Positions 63,901 through 64,000 of a DNA stretch of 64,000 nt are shown here, piece after piece. Within the stretch, counting starts at the first letter, position 1. Every line of letters begins with the position of its first letter. The DNA comes from Nocardia carnea (GTDB lineage: Bacteria; Actinomycetota; Actinomycetes; Mycobacteriales; Mycobacteriaceae). The notes under the pieces were generated by a model that was not told the DNA's origin, did no database searches, and saw only the letters and a list, made by a program, of their open reading frames with translations. The translations under genes and the position numbers were made by a program. The stretch covers positions 1-64,000 of the forward strand of contig NZ_JARWOV010000277.1 in assembly GCF_029868855.1 (NCBI RefSeq). Reading direction: 5' to 3'.

Positions 63901-64000
63901 CGACGGGAGAGCGCAGGTGGCCGGAATCCTCCGGGTTGTCGCGGAAAGTACCGCCGGCATCGGGACCCATATAGCGGACCTGGTAGACATTCCGATTCAG
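60917..64000 (-). CDS. Large Tox-PL-like/GT4 glycosyltransferase protein (5' end outside window)
   Basis: The visible 1028 codons stay open to the window edge, with LNRNVYQVRYMGP before the first internal ATG (63970), so the N-terminus lies beyond. Numbering from that Met: 1-320 is helical, with heptad-like Leu/Ala/Arg segments. About 335-495 resembles papain-fold Tox-PL deamidase domains, with Cys341, His424 (VGSHAVAVF) and Asp439 (VKVVDNG) as a candidate triad. 621-1000 is a GT4 transferase with GRLHSDRKG at 818-826 and the EX7E motif Glu900/Glu908. Large Tox-PL proteins are typical polymorphic-toxin modules; a C-terminal sugar transferase on one is unusual. The stop overlaps the next gene (GTGA). 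Confidence 0.8.
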   Translation of the reverse strand: MNRNVYQVRYMGPDAGGTFRDNPEDSGHLRSPVAPDELFDRIESLHAWLEAEDLIRPVTEDLALTSVRRDIAWRLDELAAHAEVLYRRHSEYRALSGAEPRLRAEQAGELIELRSAFATQLGRILESAEEYGISLGKPVALGAGLERLARESARKPGVPVGWPTPEEAVTPARFATATDRIIGIGRLRSAIAWARAQVDLADRRFIEYRDSAAEFEYPELSGADITDVAALRNSVGVQPRSGAVDRPTRPEKLLEFAEYRALWSAREARLLELAGELHLLAGENFRLSGTHLPPAGAEHRTAELARIDKALTAGFGSRIDSLLATTESAGGLAAYRPPDTHLDLGRSDLLCVYRARDAAYAALGLAVPEGLPAPVARYSGTYGWRAPEVVGADWEPGGWPDPGALFERVRTTGDAVVATVGYRGLFRAGRVGSHAVAVFRDGTEVKVVDNGAEMSFGQWAAAGADTWRSSQIFGMVVHPDGTPGMPLVDGKSQAVVVLDYFPGSIGGSEPVRAVPAVEGPDPAETAVADALLRRPLETTEDVRSCHADINRLRRELVQSAESRSSAATELLLRKAIEAEDRIVAVLRSNRPGNVVATEVGDGQPEVAGRQAPDRAGTSGPASIAMPRERRRILLVSRWWAGAGVGGSATVNRELACALARSGHEVFVRAGSPVDKWTPPSGVRLIGPRSYDPDLPPEDQLDADLDLLPAGIDTIVSHKNSGGWAARFIRHVRYRDAQLIHFLHVDDATCEANRGEPRKGAAIKFLEGELSAEADVVAGVGPVLSDLAGELAAKSGRAPVVHEFLPGIDVVEKLEQPPLEGRPRVVLMGRLHSDRKGVHEAAQIARLVSERGEGIDLTLVGARPETLERTQRMLSHIAGQEVEVVPYTTDPERKLEVLRRAHLLIMPSRAESFGLVSSEALAAGLPVLAPDSSGFGRFLREHFPNEISRRMVVPQDYAGPIPIETWADRIIDETADVPGLWRAAARARAAMQDANYTWDAAAEKMMNALPSKAKISGGGDSDGEAVKG

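Noticed and set aside
1..64000. tRNA, rRNA or known riboswitch genes
   Set aside because: Reading both strands by eye I found no convincing cloverleaf, rRNA segment or recognisable riboswitch core; a covariance-model scan would be needed to exclude small RNAs.

Overview
High-GC actinobacterial chromosome. The pair of MspA-type porins (a mycolate outer membrane), the PPE-like/EspG pair of an ESX (type VII) locus, the many TetR regulators and the CoA-thioester catabolic operons point to a mycolic-acid actinomycete, most likely Nocardia or a close relative. The genus is inferred from gene content only.

Left edge (1-4.3 kb): nine 30-bp Gly-Trp-rich repeat units, a 5' fragment of chrB, a divergent chromate transporter chrA with a pair of operator-like palindromes between them, an SDR and a divergent VOC-fold protein, and one unrecognised gene.

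Region 4.4-25.6 kb is the most interesting part. It holds a peptide/nickel-type ABC importer, two MspA porins, uxuB, uxaC, a LarA-family nickel-pincer (NPN) epimerase, three regulators (two LacI paralogues around a TetR), the cofactor genes larE, larB and larC, gluconokinase gntK, a solute-binding lipoprotein, an MFS carrier and beta-glucuronidase uidA. Read as a pathway: beta-glucuronide -> D-glucuronate (UidA) -> D-fructuronate (UxaC) -> D-mannonate (UxuB) -> D-gluconate (LarA homologue, C2 epimerisation) -> 6-phosphogluconate (GntK). Mannonate dehydratase and the KDG/KDPG enzymes of the classical route are not in the window. LarA would therefore redirect hexuronate carbon into the pentose phosphate pathway by a nickel cofactor made from the same cluster. 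A shared palindrome, GGCAAC-NN-GTTGCC, or its half sites, lies in six promoter regions of this stretch and marks it as one LacI-type regulon.

Region 26-34.6 kb: a secreted alpha/beta-hydrolase-like protein, an MDR-type oxidoreductase, a TauD/TfdA dioxygenase, a SnoaL-like protein and an SDR, interleaved with five TetR-type regulators (four beside a clear palindromic operator), plus a perfect 22-bp hairpin between convergent genes.

Region 34.7-37.3 kb: relic of an IS21-family element (3' end of istA with an in-frame stop, intact istB, three pairs of end-type repeats) carrying an SMI1/KNR4-family gene and a small membrane protein.

Region 37.5-57.4 kb: two divergent catabolic units. On the minus strand, an AAHS-type permease, an SMP-30 lactonase, a CitE-like lyase and a MaoC hydratase share a promoter that contains a palindrome. 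On the plus strand, an eight-gene operon (acyl-CoA ligase, cyclase-type hydrolase, thiolase-like protein lacking the usual cysteine, DUF35 partner, FAD oxidase, aldehyde dehydrogenase, acyl-CoA dehydrogenase, CoA transferase) is followed by a PucR regulator and a fused indolepyruvate-type ferredoxin oxidoreductase.

Right edge (57.6-64 kb): PPE-like substrate and EspG chaperone, then on the other strand a coupled pair: a large protein running off the window, with a papain-fold (Tox-PL-like) domain and a C-terminal GT4 glycosyltransferase, and a small possible immunity or partner protein.
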